DNA of 64,000 bases from contig NZ_JAAAMJ010000010.1 in the NCBI RefSeq assembly GCF_010500835.1, positions 1 through 64,000 on the forward strand. Reading direction: 5' to 3'. Source of the stretch: Aurantimonas aggregata (lineage in GTDB: Bacteria; Pseudomonadota; Alphaproteobacteria; Rhizobiales; Rhizobiaceae). Shown here in pieces: positions 49,801 to 57,603 of the stretch. A model generated the notes under the pieces. That model searched no databases. It saw only the letters and a program-made list of their open reading frames with translations, and had not been told where the DNA came from. The first letter of the stretch is position 1; each line of letters begins with the position of its first letter. Made by a program: the position numbers and the translations under genes.

Positions 49801-52325
49801 CGGCGGAAGTGCTGGTGATGGGCGAGAGCCTGATCGCGTCGACCACCGCCGAGATCGGCGCGGAAGGTGGCGAGGTGACGCTGGACGTGACCCCCGAATG
49901 GGGCGCCGGCGCCTATATTGCGGCCATCGTCTACCGGCCGATGGATCTCGACGCCAAGCGCATGCCGGGACGGGCGATCGGCCTTGCCCATGCCAGCGTC
50001 GATCCGGGCGAGCGGCAGCTGGACGTTTCGATCGCGGCGCCGGCCGAGATCGAGCCCCGCCAGAGCGTCGACGTGGCGGTCACGGTCGACGGCGTTCAGA
50101 CGGGCGAGACGGCGTATCTCACGCTGGCGGCGGTGGACGAGGGAATTCTCAACATCACCCGCTTCGAGCCGCCGTCTTTGTCGGGCTATTATTTTGGCCA
50201 GCGCCGGCTGGGGGTCGAGATCCGCGACCTCTATTCCCGCCTGATCGACCGGATGCAGGGCGCGCCCGGCACGGTGCGCTCGGGCGGCGACGCCAGCGGC
50301 AATTACGAGAGCCCGCCGCCGATGGACGAGCTGGTGGCGCTGTTTTCCGGCATCGTCACGGTCGGCGCCGACGGGACCGCGACCGTGCCGCTCGACATTC
50401 CGGACTTCAACGGCTCGCTGAAGCTGATGGCGCTCGCCTGGAGCAAGACCGGCGTCGGCGAGGCGCATGCCGACATGCTGGTGCGCGATCCGGTGGTGAT
50501 CGCCATCAGCCGGCCGCGTTTCCTGGCGCCGGGCGACTCCTCGCGGATCGCCATCGACGTCACCCATGTGGAAGGCCCGACCGGCGAAATCGGCCTGTCA
50601 CTGACGGGCGGTACCGGCATCGTCTCGCTCGGCGGCGAGGCCGCGGCGCGCCTCGACCTCGGCGAAGGGGCGCGCGAGCGCTTCATGCTGCCGGTGACGG
50701 CGGAAGCGATCGGCGACGCCGCCTTCGAGGTGGCGCTCACCCTGCCGGACGGGGCGGTCCTGACCAAGGCCTTCTCGATCCCGGTGCGCTCGATCGCGCC
50801 CGAAACCGTCGAGCGGAGCCGCGTCGTGCTCTCGGCGAATGGCGGGCGGCTGGCGCTCGATCCGGACATCTTCGCCGACCTCGTGCCCGGCACCGGCGCC
50901 GCGACGCTGACGGTGACAGGCGCCGCCGAGTTCGACGTCGCCGGCGTCGTGCGGGCCCTCGACCGCTACCCCTATGGCTGCACCGAGCAGATCACCAGCC
51001 GGGCGATGCCGCTGGTCTATCTCGACCCGACCATAATCGCGGCCGGGCTCGGCCGCACCGACGACGTGCGCCAGCGGGTCGACGAGGCCATCGCCGGGGT
51101 GCTCGCCAACCAGTCGTCGAACGGCAGTTTCGGCCTCTGGCAGCCGGACTACGGCGACCTCTGGCTGGATGCCTATGTCACCGACTTCCTGACCCGCGCC
51201 AGGGAAGCCGGCTACGCGGTGCCCGAAACCGCCTTCACCCTGGCGATCGACAATCTGCGCAACAGCCTCGCCTATCTGCCGGAAAAGCCGGATTTCGGCC
51301 CGGTCGCCTACGCCTATTACGTCCTCGCCCGCAACGGCCGGGCGGCGATCGGCGATCTGCGCTACTTCGCCGACAACGAACTGGACAACTTCAGGACGCC
51401 GCTCGCCAAGGCGCAGATCGCCGCGGCGCTGGCGCTCTATGGCGACCGGGTGCGGGCGGAGCGGATCTTCCGTACGGCGATCGACGCGTCCGCCAGCCGG
51501 ATGACGCCGATCCCGGGCCGCACCGATTTCGGCACGCCGCTGCGCGACGATGCCGCGATCCTGACGCTCGGGCTGGAGACGGATGTCGACGGGCTCTCCT
51601 TCGACGGGCTGGTGCAGCGGGTCAATGCGGCGCGGCAGGAGACGCGCCACACCAGCACGCAGGAAGACGCCTGGTCGCTGCTGGCCGCCCACGCGCTGCT
51701 CGGCCGCAACCCGCCGCAGCTGACCGTCGGCGGCGAGGACATCGACGGCGTCTATTCGCGCGCCTTCGATGCGGCCGGTCTCGCCAGTGGACTGGACCTC
51801 GCCAACCGGGCGGCGACGCCGGTGACGGCGGAGGTGACGCTGCGCGGCGTGCCGGCGATCGCGCCGCCGGCCTCGGTCGACGGCTACGCGATCAGCCGCA
51901 GCTACTACACGCTGGAGGGCGACCTCGCCGACCCGGCCGAGATCGGCCAGGGCGACCGGCTGGTGGCGGTGGTCGAGATGACGCCGGTGGACTCCGGGCC
52001 GGCGCGGCTGATCATCGACGATCCGCTGCCGGCGGGCTTCGAGATCGACAATCCGGCGATCCTGCGCGGCGGCGACGTCGCGGCGCTCGACTGGCTGGAA
52101 CTGACCGGCGAGGCGGCGCATACCGAGTTCCGCGCCGACCGCTTCCTCGCCGCCGTCGACCAGGGCGACGGCGACACCGCGACGCGGCGCTTCGCCTATA
52201 TCGTCCGGGCGGTTTCGCCGGGCGAGTTCGTGCATCCGGCGGCCCTGGTCGAGAACATGTACGACCCGACCCGGCGCGGGCGCACCGACGAGAGCCGGGT
52301 CAGCGTCGTCGGCCCGCTGCGGTGA
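46845..52325 (+). CDS. Bacterial alpha-2-macroglobulin with PAN-like N-terminus
   Basis: The chosen ATG, with GGGAG upstream, gives 1826 residues. A signal peptide (MRVIGSWSAALAALVLALVV, cleaved near PAGAQ) is followed by a PAN/apple-like Cys module (CTAACLGDRRCKAFTLNTNSQWCFLK), MG-type domains and the thioester motif PYGCTEQ with Cys at about residue 1379. AERGIYRTGDTAFFTGTVRN is the conserved MG block. These proteins trap proteases in the periplasm. No lipobox Cys follows the signal. The pbpC gene begins 19 nt after its stop, the classic partnership. Confidence 0.92.
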   Translation: MRVIGSWSAALAALVLALVVAVPAGAQVAERRIVTTEGADYFGRDYDILKEVDLDLCTAACLGDRRCKAFTLNTNSQWCFLKEEVGELRTVAGAVSGKVVVAAAVDDDTIAAREAELAFLPRATLDEARRLRLELAGADRDSQFGEVTADSLAARAAAALSLPEAIRAWREALQRDPLDHRAWLGLADAALDYNPEQYSERPQNDRFRELGAVNAYLVASDDAGRAEALRALGASFEAKQDWKSAIRSYRESLEIADVETVQSRLDAVIAEHGFRILENTVDNNSANPRICLTFSDTLSGAITGSENAGDYVSVEGGDNLPVTASGNQICVDGVTHGERYRIVARAGITAIDGEMLGRPAEISVYVRDRDPSVRFTTNAYVLPAGGEATIPVTTINTDQIEARLQRIGDRALSRTIGDARFLRGLSQWQIDEVASDSGEDVWTGTVDVARETNAEVTTAIPVSAIAETIEPGVYILSAKAKNGPQYQDTLATQWFVVSDIGLTSFAAEDGFHVLARSLGTAGPIEGAALELVAVNNQVLGTATTDAAGHARFPAGLLRGTGGDRPSVLTADRGGGDFVFLDMTQAPFDLTDRGVGGRAPAGPLDIFLTAERGIYRTGDTAFFTGTVRNATGEAVEGLTLTGIVTRPDGVEFARRQIADQGAGGFVWDLDLPDNAMRGVWKVALHTDPKQPALAEKTVIVEDFEPETIDFDLAASVETLDPTSPPTIDVSARYLFGAPAGELEVGGEAVLTASDAIEAFPGYRFGLAGDDTTATRQPFESATTDVDGNATLAMTAFEPPATTKPVTASLQVRVMDASGRPVERTMTLPLAGSQPRLGLKPRFDGAVAEGAEAGFDVIAIDADGARRSLAGVEWRLEKINTRFQWYSTAGSWNYEPVRSGERVASGTIDIAADTPASLSLPVEWGEYELSLTAPGDAALPASAGFDAGWYVATASMDTPDMARVSLDKPLYAVGDTATVHIEPRFAGTAEVLVMGESLIASTTAEIGAEGGEVTLDVTPEWGAGAYIAAIVYRPMDLDAKRMPGRAIGLAHASVDPGERQLDVSIAAPAEIEPRQSVDVAVTVDGVQTGETAYLTLAAVDEGILNITRFEPPSLSGYYFGQRRLGVEIRDLYSRLIDRMQGAPGTVRSGGDASGNYESPPPMDELVALFSGIVTVGADGTATVPLDIPDFNGSLKLMALAWSKTGVGEAHADMLVRDPVVIAISRPRFLAPGDSSRIAIDVTHVEGPTGEIGLSLTGGTGIVSLGGEAAARLDLGEGARERFMLPVTAEAIGDAAFEVALTLPDGAVLTKAFSIPVRSIAPETVERSRVVLSANGGRLALDPDIFADLVPGTGAATLTVTGAAEFDVAGVVRALDRYPYGCTEQITSRAMPLVYLDPTIIAAGLGRTDDVRQRVDEAIAGVLANQSSNGSFGLWQPDYGDLWLDAYVTDFLTRAREAGYAVPETAFTLAIDNLRNSLAYLPEKPDFGPVAYAYYVLARNGRAAIGDLRYFADNELDNFRTPLAKAQIAAALALYGDRVRAERIFRTAIDASASRMTPIPGRTDFGTPLRDDAAILTLGLETDVDGLSFDGLVQRVNAARQETRHTSTQEDAWSLLAAHALLGRNPPQLTVGGEDIDGVYSRAFDAAGLASGLDLANRAATPVTAEVTLRGVPAIAPPASVDGYAISRSYYTLEGDLADPAEIGQGDRLVAVVEMTPVDSGPARLIIDDPLPAGFEIDNPAILRGGDVAALDWLELTGEAAHTEFRADRFLAAVDQGDGDTATRRFAYIVRAVSPGEFVHPAALVENMYDPTRRGRTDESRVSVVGPLR

Positions 52326-52344
52326 CGGGCAGGGAGCCGCTGCC

Positions 52345-54420
52345 ATGTCGCGGCTGAGGAAGTGGGCGCAGGGCGGGCTGCTCGCGCTGCTCCTCGCCAT
52401 CGTCGTGGTCGGCAGCTTCTATTCGGCCTTCGAACGGGCCGTGGCGACGCGCATCGCCGGCTTCGCGACGCCGGTGACCGGGGTCGAGGTGCGCGACCGG
52501 AACGGCGCGCTGCTGCGGGCCTTCGCCAACGACGACGGCGGATGGCGGCTGGCGGCCGGGGCCGAGGACGTCGACCCGCGCTACCTCGCCATGCTGCTCG
52601 CCTGGGAGGACAAGCGCTTCGCCGAGCATCCGGGCGTCGACCCGGTCGCCTTCGGCCGGGCGCTCTGGCAGTCGGCGCGGCACGGGCGGATCGTCTCCGG
52701 CGGCTCGACGCTGACCATGCAGGTGGCGCGGATGCTCGGCCGGCTGCCGACCGGCAGCTTTGCGGCGAAGACCGAGCAGATCCTCTCCGCCATCGCGCTG
52801 GAGCGCAGCCAGGACAAGGCGGCGATCCTGTCGCTCTATCTCGAACTCGCCCCCTACGGCGGCAATCTGGAGGGCGTGCGGGCGGCGAGCCTGAGCTTCT
52901 TCGGCAAGCAGCCACGGCGGCTGACGGCGGCGGAGGCGGCGCTGCTCGTCGCGCTGCCGCAATCGCCGGAGCGCTACCGCCCCGACCGGTTTCCCGAACG
53001 CGCCAAAGCGGCGCGCGACCGGGTGCTCGACCGGATGGAAGCGCTCGGCCTGCTCGACGCCGACGAGGCGGAACGGGCCCGCCGCGAGGCGATGCCGCCG
53101 TCGCGACGGCCGCTGCCGATGCTGGCGGCGCATGCGGCGGAGCGGCTGCGGGCGGCGGAGCCGGGCCGCAAGATCATCGACCTCACCATCGACAAGGCCG
53201 TGCAGGCGCGACTCGAGGCCTACGCGAAGGAGAAGGCCGCGACGCTGCGGAAGCCGGTGAGCCTCGCCATCGTCGTCGCCGACCACGCCACCGGCGAGAT
53301 CGTCGCCGATATCGGCTCGCCGGATTTGTTCGACCGCGAGCGGCAGGGCTTCGTCGACCTGACGCGGGCGCCGCGCTCGCCGGGGTCGACGCTGAAGCCG
53401 CTGATCTACGGCCTCGCCTTCGAGCGCGGCGTGGCGCATCCCGAAAGCCTCGTCGACGATTCGCCGGGCGGCTTTTCCGGCTACACGCCGCAGAATTTCG
53501 ACCGCGACTTCCAGGGCATCATCACCGCGCGGCGGGCGCTGCAGCTGTCGCGCAATCTGCCGGCGGTGGAACTGCTCAGCGCAGTCGGCCCGGCGCGGCT
53601 GGTCTACCGGATGCGGCGGGCGGGCGCCAAGCCCGAGCTGGGCGACCGCTCGCTGCCGGGCCTCGCGATCGGGCTCGGCGGCATCGGCCTGACGCTGGAG
53701 GACCTCGTCGCGATCTATGGCGGCATCGCCCATGGCGGCGTCGCGATGCCCCTGCATATCGAGCCGGGGGCGGCGGCAACCGGCAAGCGCATCCTGTCGC
53801 CGCAGGCGGCCTGGTACGTCACCTCGATCCTTGCCGGCGCGACCACCACCGCCAAGGGCTCGCCGGGCACGATCGCCCACAAGACCGGCACGTCCTACGG
53901 CTACCGCGACGCCTGGACCGTCGGCTATGACGGCCGCCACGTCGTCGGCGTCTGGCTCGGGCGGCCGGATGGCGCGCCGGTCGAAGGCCTCGTCGGCGAG
54001 GCGAGCGCGGTGCCGGTGATGCAGGACGTCTTCGCTCGGCTCGGGCCTCCGGCGCGGCTGGCCGGCCCGCCGCCCGGCATCCTCGCCTCGGCAGGTAGCG
54101 GCCTGCCGCCGCCGCTGCGCCGCATGGGCCGCGCCGCCGAGCGCGCGGAGGCCGGGCTGAAGCCGGAGATCGTCTTCCCGCCGAACGCCGCGCGGGTGGA
54201 AGTCGGCTTCGGCGAGGGCGGAAGCGCCGGGACGGGCACGCTGCCGCTAAAAGTCCGCAACGGCCGACCGCCCTTCACCTGGTATGTCGACGGCCGCCCG
54301 GTGACCCTCGGCACGCTCGAGCGCCAGTCGAGCTGGCAACCGGCCGAGCCGGGCTTCCTCAGCATATCGGTCGTGGACGCCACGGGGGCGGCGGCAGCGA
54401 CGCGGGTGTTCGTGGAGTAG
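52345..54420 (+). CDS. pbpC: Penicillin-binding protein 1C
   Basis: The 691-residue class A PBP has an N-terminal anchor (GLLALLLAIVVVGSFYSAF), a glycosyltransferase domain with catalytic Glu88 (AWEDKRFAEHPGVDP) and GGSTLTMQVARML, a transpeptidase domain with Ser348 (SPGSTLKPLIY), SRN and KTGTS, and a C-terminal BiPBP_C beta domain (about 610-690, LPLKVRNGRPPFTWYVDGRPV). PBP1C with alpha-2-macroglobulin is thought to repair and guard peptidoglycan after attack. All catalytic motifs are intact. Confidence 0.95.
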   Translation: MSRLRKWAQGGLLALLLAIVVVGSFYSAFERAVATRIAGFATPVTGVEVRDRNGALLRAFANDDGGWRLAAGAEDVDPRYLAMLLAWEDKRFAEHPGVDPVAFGRALWQSARHGRIVSGGSTLTMQVARMLGRLPTGSFAAKTEQILSAIALERSQDKAAILSLYLELAPYGGNLEGVRAASLSFFGKQPRRLTAAEAALLVALPQSPERYRPDRFPERAKAARDRVLDRMEALGLLDADEAERARREAMPPSRRPLPMLAAHAAERLRAAEPGRKIIDLTIDKAVQARLEAYAKEKAATLRKPVSLAIVVADHATGEIVADIGSPDLFDRERQGFVDLTRAPRSPGSTLKPLIYGLAFERGVAHPESLVDDSPGGFSGYTPQNFDRDFQGIITARRALQLSRNLPAVELLSAVGPARLVYRMRRAGAKPELGDRSLPGLAIGLGGIGLTLEDLVAIYGGIAHGGVAMPLHIEPGAAATGKRILSPQAAWYVTSILAGATTTAKGSPGTIAHKTGTSYGYRDAWTVGYDGRHVVGVWLGRPDGAPVEGLVGEASAVPVMQDVFARLGPPARLAGPPPGILASAGSGLPPPLRRMGRAAERAEAGLKPEIVFPPNAARVEVGFGEGGSAGTGTLPLKVRNGRPPFTWYVDGRPVTLGTLERQSSWQPAEPGFLSISVVDATGAAAATRVFVE

Positions 54421-54453
54421 GGATGGGCAGAGGCACCGAGTTGGGAGGGCGAG

Positions 54454-54466
54454 GGGTCATTGGGGG
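54454..54466 (+). repeat. Direct repeat at the left edge of the AT-richer island
   Basis: The 13-base GGGTCATTGGGGG lies just after pbpC and is repeated exactly at 57300-57312. Base composition falls soon after it. Confidence 0.5.
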
Positions 54467-54696
54467 ACCGCTGCCAATTGGTCCACTTCGCGCCCATTTT
54501 AGCCACTCAACTGGCGTCCGAGATTTCCCAAAAGCTGCCCCTGAGCCCTGGGGATGTGTGCGTACTGGCGTCGGCTCTGGGTGGGTATGCCATCTTTGCG
54601 CAACCGAGTTCTGCAGAGTGGATTCGGCTCGGGCTTTTCAGCTAGGATGAGCGCAATCGCCCCTAACAGGGCCTGGATATGAGCTAAGCTTGCTCA
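54467..54696. other. Island left flank without a supported gene
   Basis: A frame starting at TTG 54460 and ending at 54645 could encode about 61 residues with an amphipathic end (LATQLASEISQKLPLSPGD), possibly a gene remnant. No Shine-Dalgarno supports it. The promoter of the next gene should lie near 54640-54690. Confidence 0.35.
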
Positions 54697-55467
54697 ATGT
54701 CGACCAGATTTCTCAAACAGTACGTACTTCCCTCCGACGGCCACGCGTTTGTTGGCCGCATTTATGATCTTTCCATAATCGGACTTCATTTCGAAACGTA
54801 CGATGAACTTTCTAAGCACGACGATTGCAAATATGCCTACGACGTCAATCAAGTTCTCTCAATGCTGACCCGACGCGTAGAATCACTTAACATGGTCGGA
54901 GGTATGCTGTGGCCATCAAGTATGCCTGATAGTTTCAAGCAGTTTCCAGTTTCGCGCTACGAATGGCTGACGATATGTGCGGACGTGTTCCTTGCCCGCT
55001 ACGTTTCGGTTGTTGATTGCGCGATGATTCTGGTCAGCCAAGTTTTCGAATGCACACTCGCTTTCGAAGCTTGCACTGCGCAAAATCTCAAAAAGAAGTC
55101 GATTCCCGGAGAGCTTCTCGCTCATTTGGTGGCCATGATTGACGATCAAGGCGACTTGCGCCACGAGCGAAACCGCCGTTTTCACCATGGACTTGAACGC
55201 CGTTTCAGCTCGGATGACCAAGTTTTTCTTGTCGCCAGCCTCTTTGAGCATCGCTTTAGTGGAGCAGTGGGGCCTAATGGCCGAGCGCTGCCTGTTGAGC
55301 GACTTTATCGGGAGGGCCTCGTTGAACTTCAACGCGAGTTCAATGCCGCTATGAAAAAACTCGTCCGGCAGCTCAATTGGCTTTACGACGCCCTCCACCC
55401 GGAATTTGATCGCCGGTTCTCACCTAAATTCAGGGCTGGATCGTTCGCCCGCAAGGGGGCGGAATGA
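54697..55467 (+). CDS. Hypothetical island protein with HEPN-like RX4H motif
   Basis: The 256-residue, mostly helical protein has RHERNRRFHHG at about residues 155-165, with R158 and H163 fitting the RX4-6H motif of HEPN ribonucleases. Helices around it (CAMILVSQVFECTLAFEACT and LLAHLVAMIDDQGD) agree with a HEPN bundle like the Cthe_2314 group. The family assignment is tentative. Codon use is much more AT-rich than in neighbours such as pbpC. Its stop overlaps the next start by 4 nt (ATGA). Confidence 0.6.
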   Translation: MSTRFLKQYVLPSDGHAFVGRIYDLSIIGLHFETYDELSKHDDCKYAYDVNQVLSMLTRRVESLNMVGGMLWPSSMPDSFKQFPVSRYEWLTICADVFLARYVSVVDCAMILVSQVFECTLAFEACTAQNLKKKSIPGELLAHLVAMIDDQGDLRHERNRRFHHGLERRFSSDDQVFLVASLFEHRFSGAVGPNGRALPVERLYREGLVELQREFNAAMKKLVRQLNWLYDALHPEFDRRFSPKFRAGSFARKGAE

Positions 55468-55934
55468 TGATTTTCAAAGACGCCGGAACAATTGTGCCAG
55501 TGTGGCAGATCAGCCGGGTAGATCCTGGTTACATCTACATTGTCGAGAACCACGGTAAATACAAAATTGGAAAGTCGAAGCGGGGTAAAAATTGGCTTAG
55601 AGCGGCAAAGACCTGGCTGCCTGACATGACGCTAATCGGCCAAAAGCCGTTTTGGGGAATGTCGCACCATGAACGGTGCCTGCACGCCGGTTTTTCGAGC
55701 TACTGGTACTCGGGAGAATGGTTCGATTTTACCGGCGACAACGATGCCTTGGATTTACTGTTAGAGGGCTTCACGGCGTTCAGCGATGACAATCCGGACA
55801 AAAACTCCGTGGATTTCGTTTACTGGTTCAATGGCAAGGGAATGGCCGAATTCCTCATGGAGCAGGCAAGCCAGAAGCTTTCTCTGCCGAAATTTCAAAA
55901 GCAGGAATCAATCAATCAAAAGCCGCGGTACTAG
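55464..55934 (+). CDS. T5orf172/GIY-YIG-like nuclease-fold protein
   Basis: The 156-residue protein has GYIYIVENHGKYKIGKSKRG, a GIY-YIG-type core as found in the T5orf172/Mug113 domain, followed by RAAKTWLPDMTLIGQKPF and HERCLHAGFSSYWYSGEWFDF, where the family has a conserved HxxE-like His-Glu pair and closing Glu-Trp-Phe. Such domains occur in phage and mobile-element proteins. It is translationally coupled to the HEPN-like gene and its stop overlaps the convergent ParB-like stop. Confidence 0.72.
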   Translation: MMIFKDAGTIVPVWQISRVDPGYIYIVENHGKYKIGKSKRGKNWLRAAKTWLPDMTLIGQKPFWGMSHHERCLHAGFSSYWYSGEWFDFTGDNDALDLLLEGFTAFSDDNPDKNSVDFVYWFNGKGMAEFLMEQASQKLSLPKFQKQESINQKPRY

Positions 55935-57229
55935 GCTTTTAGACAAAGTACGATTACGTCCGCTAGGCTGTCCCACATTGATGAGAGATGTTCTGGTGAC
56001 GGTGCGAAATTGGGTGAGTGTACGTAGCGATTTAGAGTATCTGCCGAAACGAGCTTGTCCCCTTGTTGGAACTTCCGAACCACATCCATCTGCTTGCTGT
56101 CGATTGCTCCCGCCGCTAACAGATGTTGGCCAACCTTTTCTAGTCTCTTGGCAAGCTTGTCGTTCTCATGAACCGGCACGTTTGCCGACTTGATATAATT
56201 CTCCAGGGCAAGCTCGATAAGGACTCTGAGGAGAACCGATACTGCGTTCGGGTGATTTCTGAGCTCGAGGTGAAACTGCAGCTCCTCCCAAATCTGATGG
56301 TGTCGTTGGAGGCGACCCGGCCAAGTCAGCCCGAAATCCTTGGGAGGGATGAGGGTCGATCGTATGGTGGGAACGGCCTTGGCAGTGGGTTTGGCTTTGG
56401 GCTGCGTGGGCGGACCTTTCGCAGGGACAGCAATGGTGTGGCGAGGGCCGGGAAGGACACCTTCGCTGTCCAACCTGTTCAGATATGCTTCCTTGCCATC
56501 AACGTCCCAAAGATGCCCAAGCACAACTTTGCGGCTCGCGAGATCACTCGCAATTCTGGCAAGAGCATCAAGGGTCGCTGTTTCATCATGGGTATACTCG
56601 AACCGCCCCCTCTTCATGCTTATGCCGACGCGGTTTCTGAAAGGCTCGGCTGACAAAAGGCGATTGAGTGTCGATCGAGGTAATTTCCTTCGAGAAGGCA
56701 AGAGATTGGCGGCTGCCAATCGCTGCTCGATTTCGTCCGCGACGCTGGGACCGTTGCTTTTTCCAGTACGGGCCACAAACGTGGCCTTCATCCGGTCGTC
56801 CCATGTGCTTTGACCGACCCCGTTTTGCGATCCTGTATGTCTACGGAATAGAATTTCGTCGATTCGATCCCGATCAGCTTCGACTTGGCACTGGATGCTT
56901 TTGGGAAAGTTTCCAGTCCATCTAGACCGTTGCTCTCGGAAAAACTCTTGAAGCTCAGAAGTCGTTGCCCGACGGGGGTCCTCAAGGAGTTTCAGGCATG
57001 TCACGCGCCGGTTTCCGTCGAAAACCACAAACTTATCATCCTCGGGGCAGACTAGGGGAAACTCAAAAATCTCCTGTTGTTCGACAATGTCCTTCGCGAG
57101 ATTGCGCATATGCTGTTCGCGCTCTTTGAAGAGCCACGCAATAGCAGCCGTTTCGTTTTCAAGCTCGCCGTGACGATCGTTGGCCCGATTAACTTTGAGC
57201 GAGCCAAGTGAAATATTCCTGATAGCCAT
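55931..57229 (-). CDS. ParB/sulfiredoxin-fold protein with helical C-terminal domain
   Basis: The 432-residue protein begins with a ParB N-terminal-like domain: IVEQQEIFEFPLVCPEDDKFVVFDGNRRVTCLKLL, where DGNRR (71-75) is the CTP/ATP-binding-like box. A Pro/Lys-rich linker (about 270-295) leads to a helical C-terminal domain ending LNRYVHSPNFAPSPEHLSSM, which resembles HEPN/DUF4145-type bundles seen in defence proteins. It is not a chromosome-partition ParB, since no parA or parS is nearby. It is convergent with the two other island genes. Confidence 0.68.
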   Translation of the reverse strand: MAIRNISLGSLKVNRANDRHGELENETAAIAWLFKEREQHMRNLAKDIVEQQEIFEFPLVCPEDDKFVVFDGNRRVTCLKLLEDPRRATTSELQEFFREQRSRWTGNFPKSIQCQVEADRDRIDEILFRRHTGSQNGVGQSTWDDRMKATFVARTGKSNGPSVADEIEQRLAAANLLPSRRKLPRSTLNRLLSAEPFRNRVGISMKRGRFEYTHDETATLDALARIASDLASRKVVLGHLWDVDGKEAYLNRLDSEGVLPGPRHTIAVPAKGPPTQPKAKPTAKAVPTIRSTLIPPKDFGLTWPGRLQRHHQIWEELQFHLELRNHPNAVSVLLRVLIELALENYIKSANVPVHENDKLAKRLEKVGQHLLAAGAIDSKQMDVVRKFQQGDKLVSADTLNRYVHSPNFAPSPEHLSSMWDSLADVIVLCLKA

Positions 57230-57603
57230 TATTTCCCCCCACCTAACGCTATCACTTCAAGTGCTTCTGGCAAGGTGCCATGGATCGGCAATAATCAGCG
57301 GGTCATTGGGGGCGCGCTTTTGGTAGGCTTGAGGCCGCGGCCAGACAACAGCTATCGCAGTCTTTGATCCCTATGGCGGACTATCCCTCCTGGCCCCAAG
57401 GTGACTTTGATGGCAAGACCGATGTACGACCGCATCGGATCGTGAACTGATCGGCAGATTCCGCCCCTGAGTGCTTGATAGCTGCCGGTCCGCTATCGGC
57501 CCGGCTCGCCACGCAGCGGCACCCATCCCGGCTAGCATACCAGTTGTGACGCCGCCCCCGCCGCGATATGGCATCCCGGACGAATTTTGCGGCAGAGGCC
57601 TTC
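57230..57603. other. Non-coding right flank of the island
   Basis: This stretch of about 370 bp carries the second island direct repeat and a return to GC-rich sequence. The promoter of the sensor kinase should lie in its right half. No tRNA or other RNA gene is visible, so the island does not sit against a tRNA on this side. Confidence 0.45.
57300..57312 (+). repeat. Direct repeat at the right edge of the AT-richer island
   Basis: An exact 13-base copy of the left-edge repeat (GGGTCATTGGGGG), 2846 bp away and in the same orientation. GC-rich sequence resumes after it. Confidence 0.5.

Noticed and set aside
47739-50567. A 942-residue open frame antisense to the alpha-2-macroglobulin gene
   Set aside because: It is a high-GC shadow frame of very low complexity (His/Arg/Asp-rich) with no family pattern, opposite a clear gene.
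55931-57229. Chromosome or plasmid partition ParB
   Set aside because: Only the N-terminal fold matches; there is no parA, no parS-like site and the C-terminus is different.
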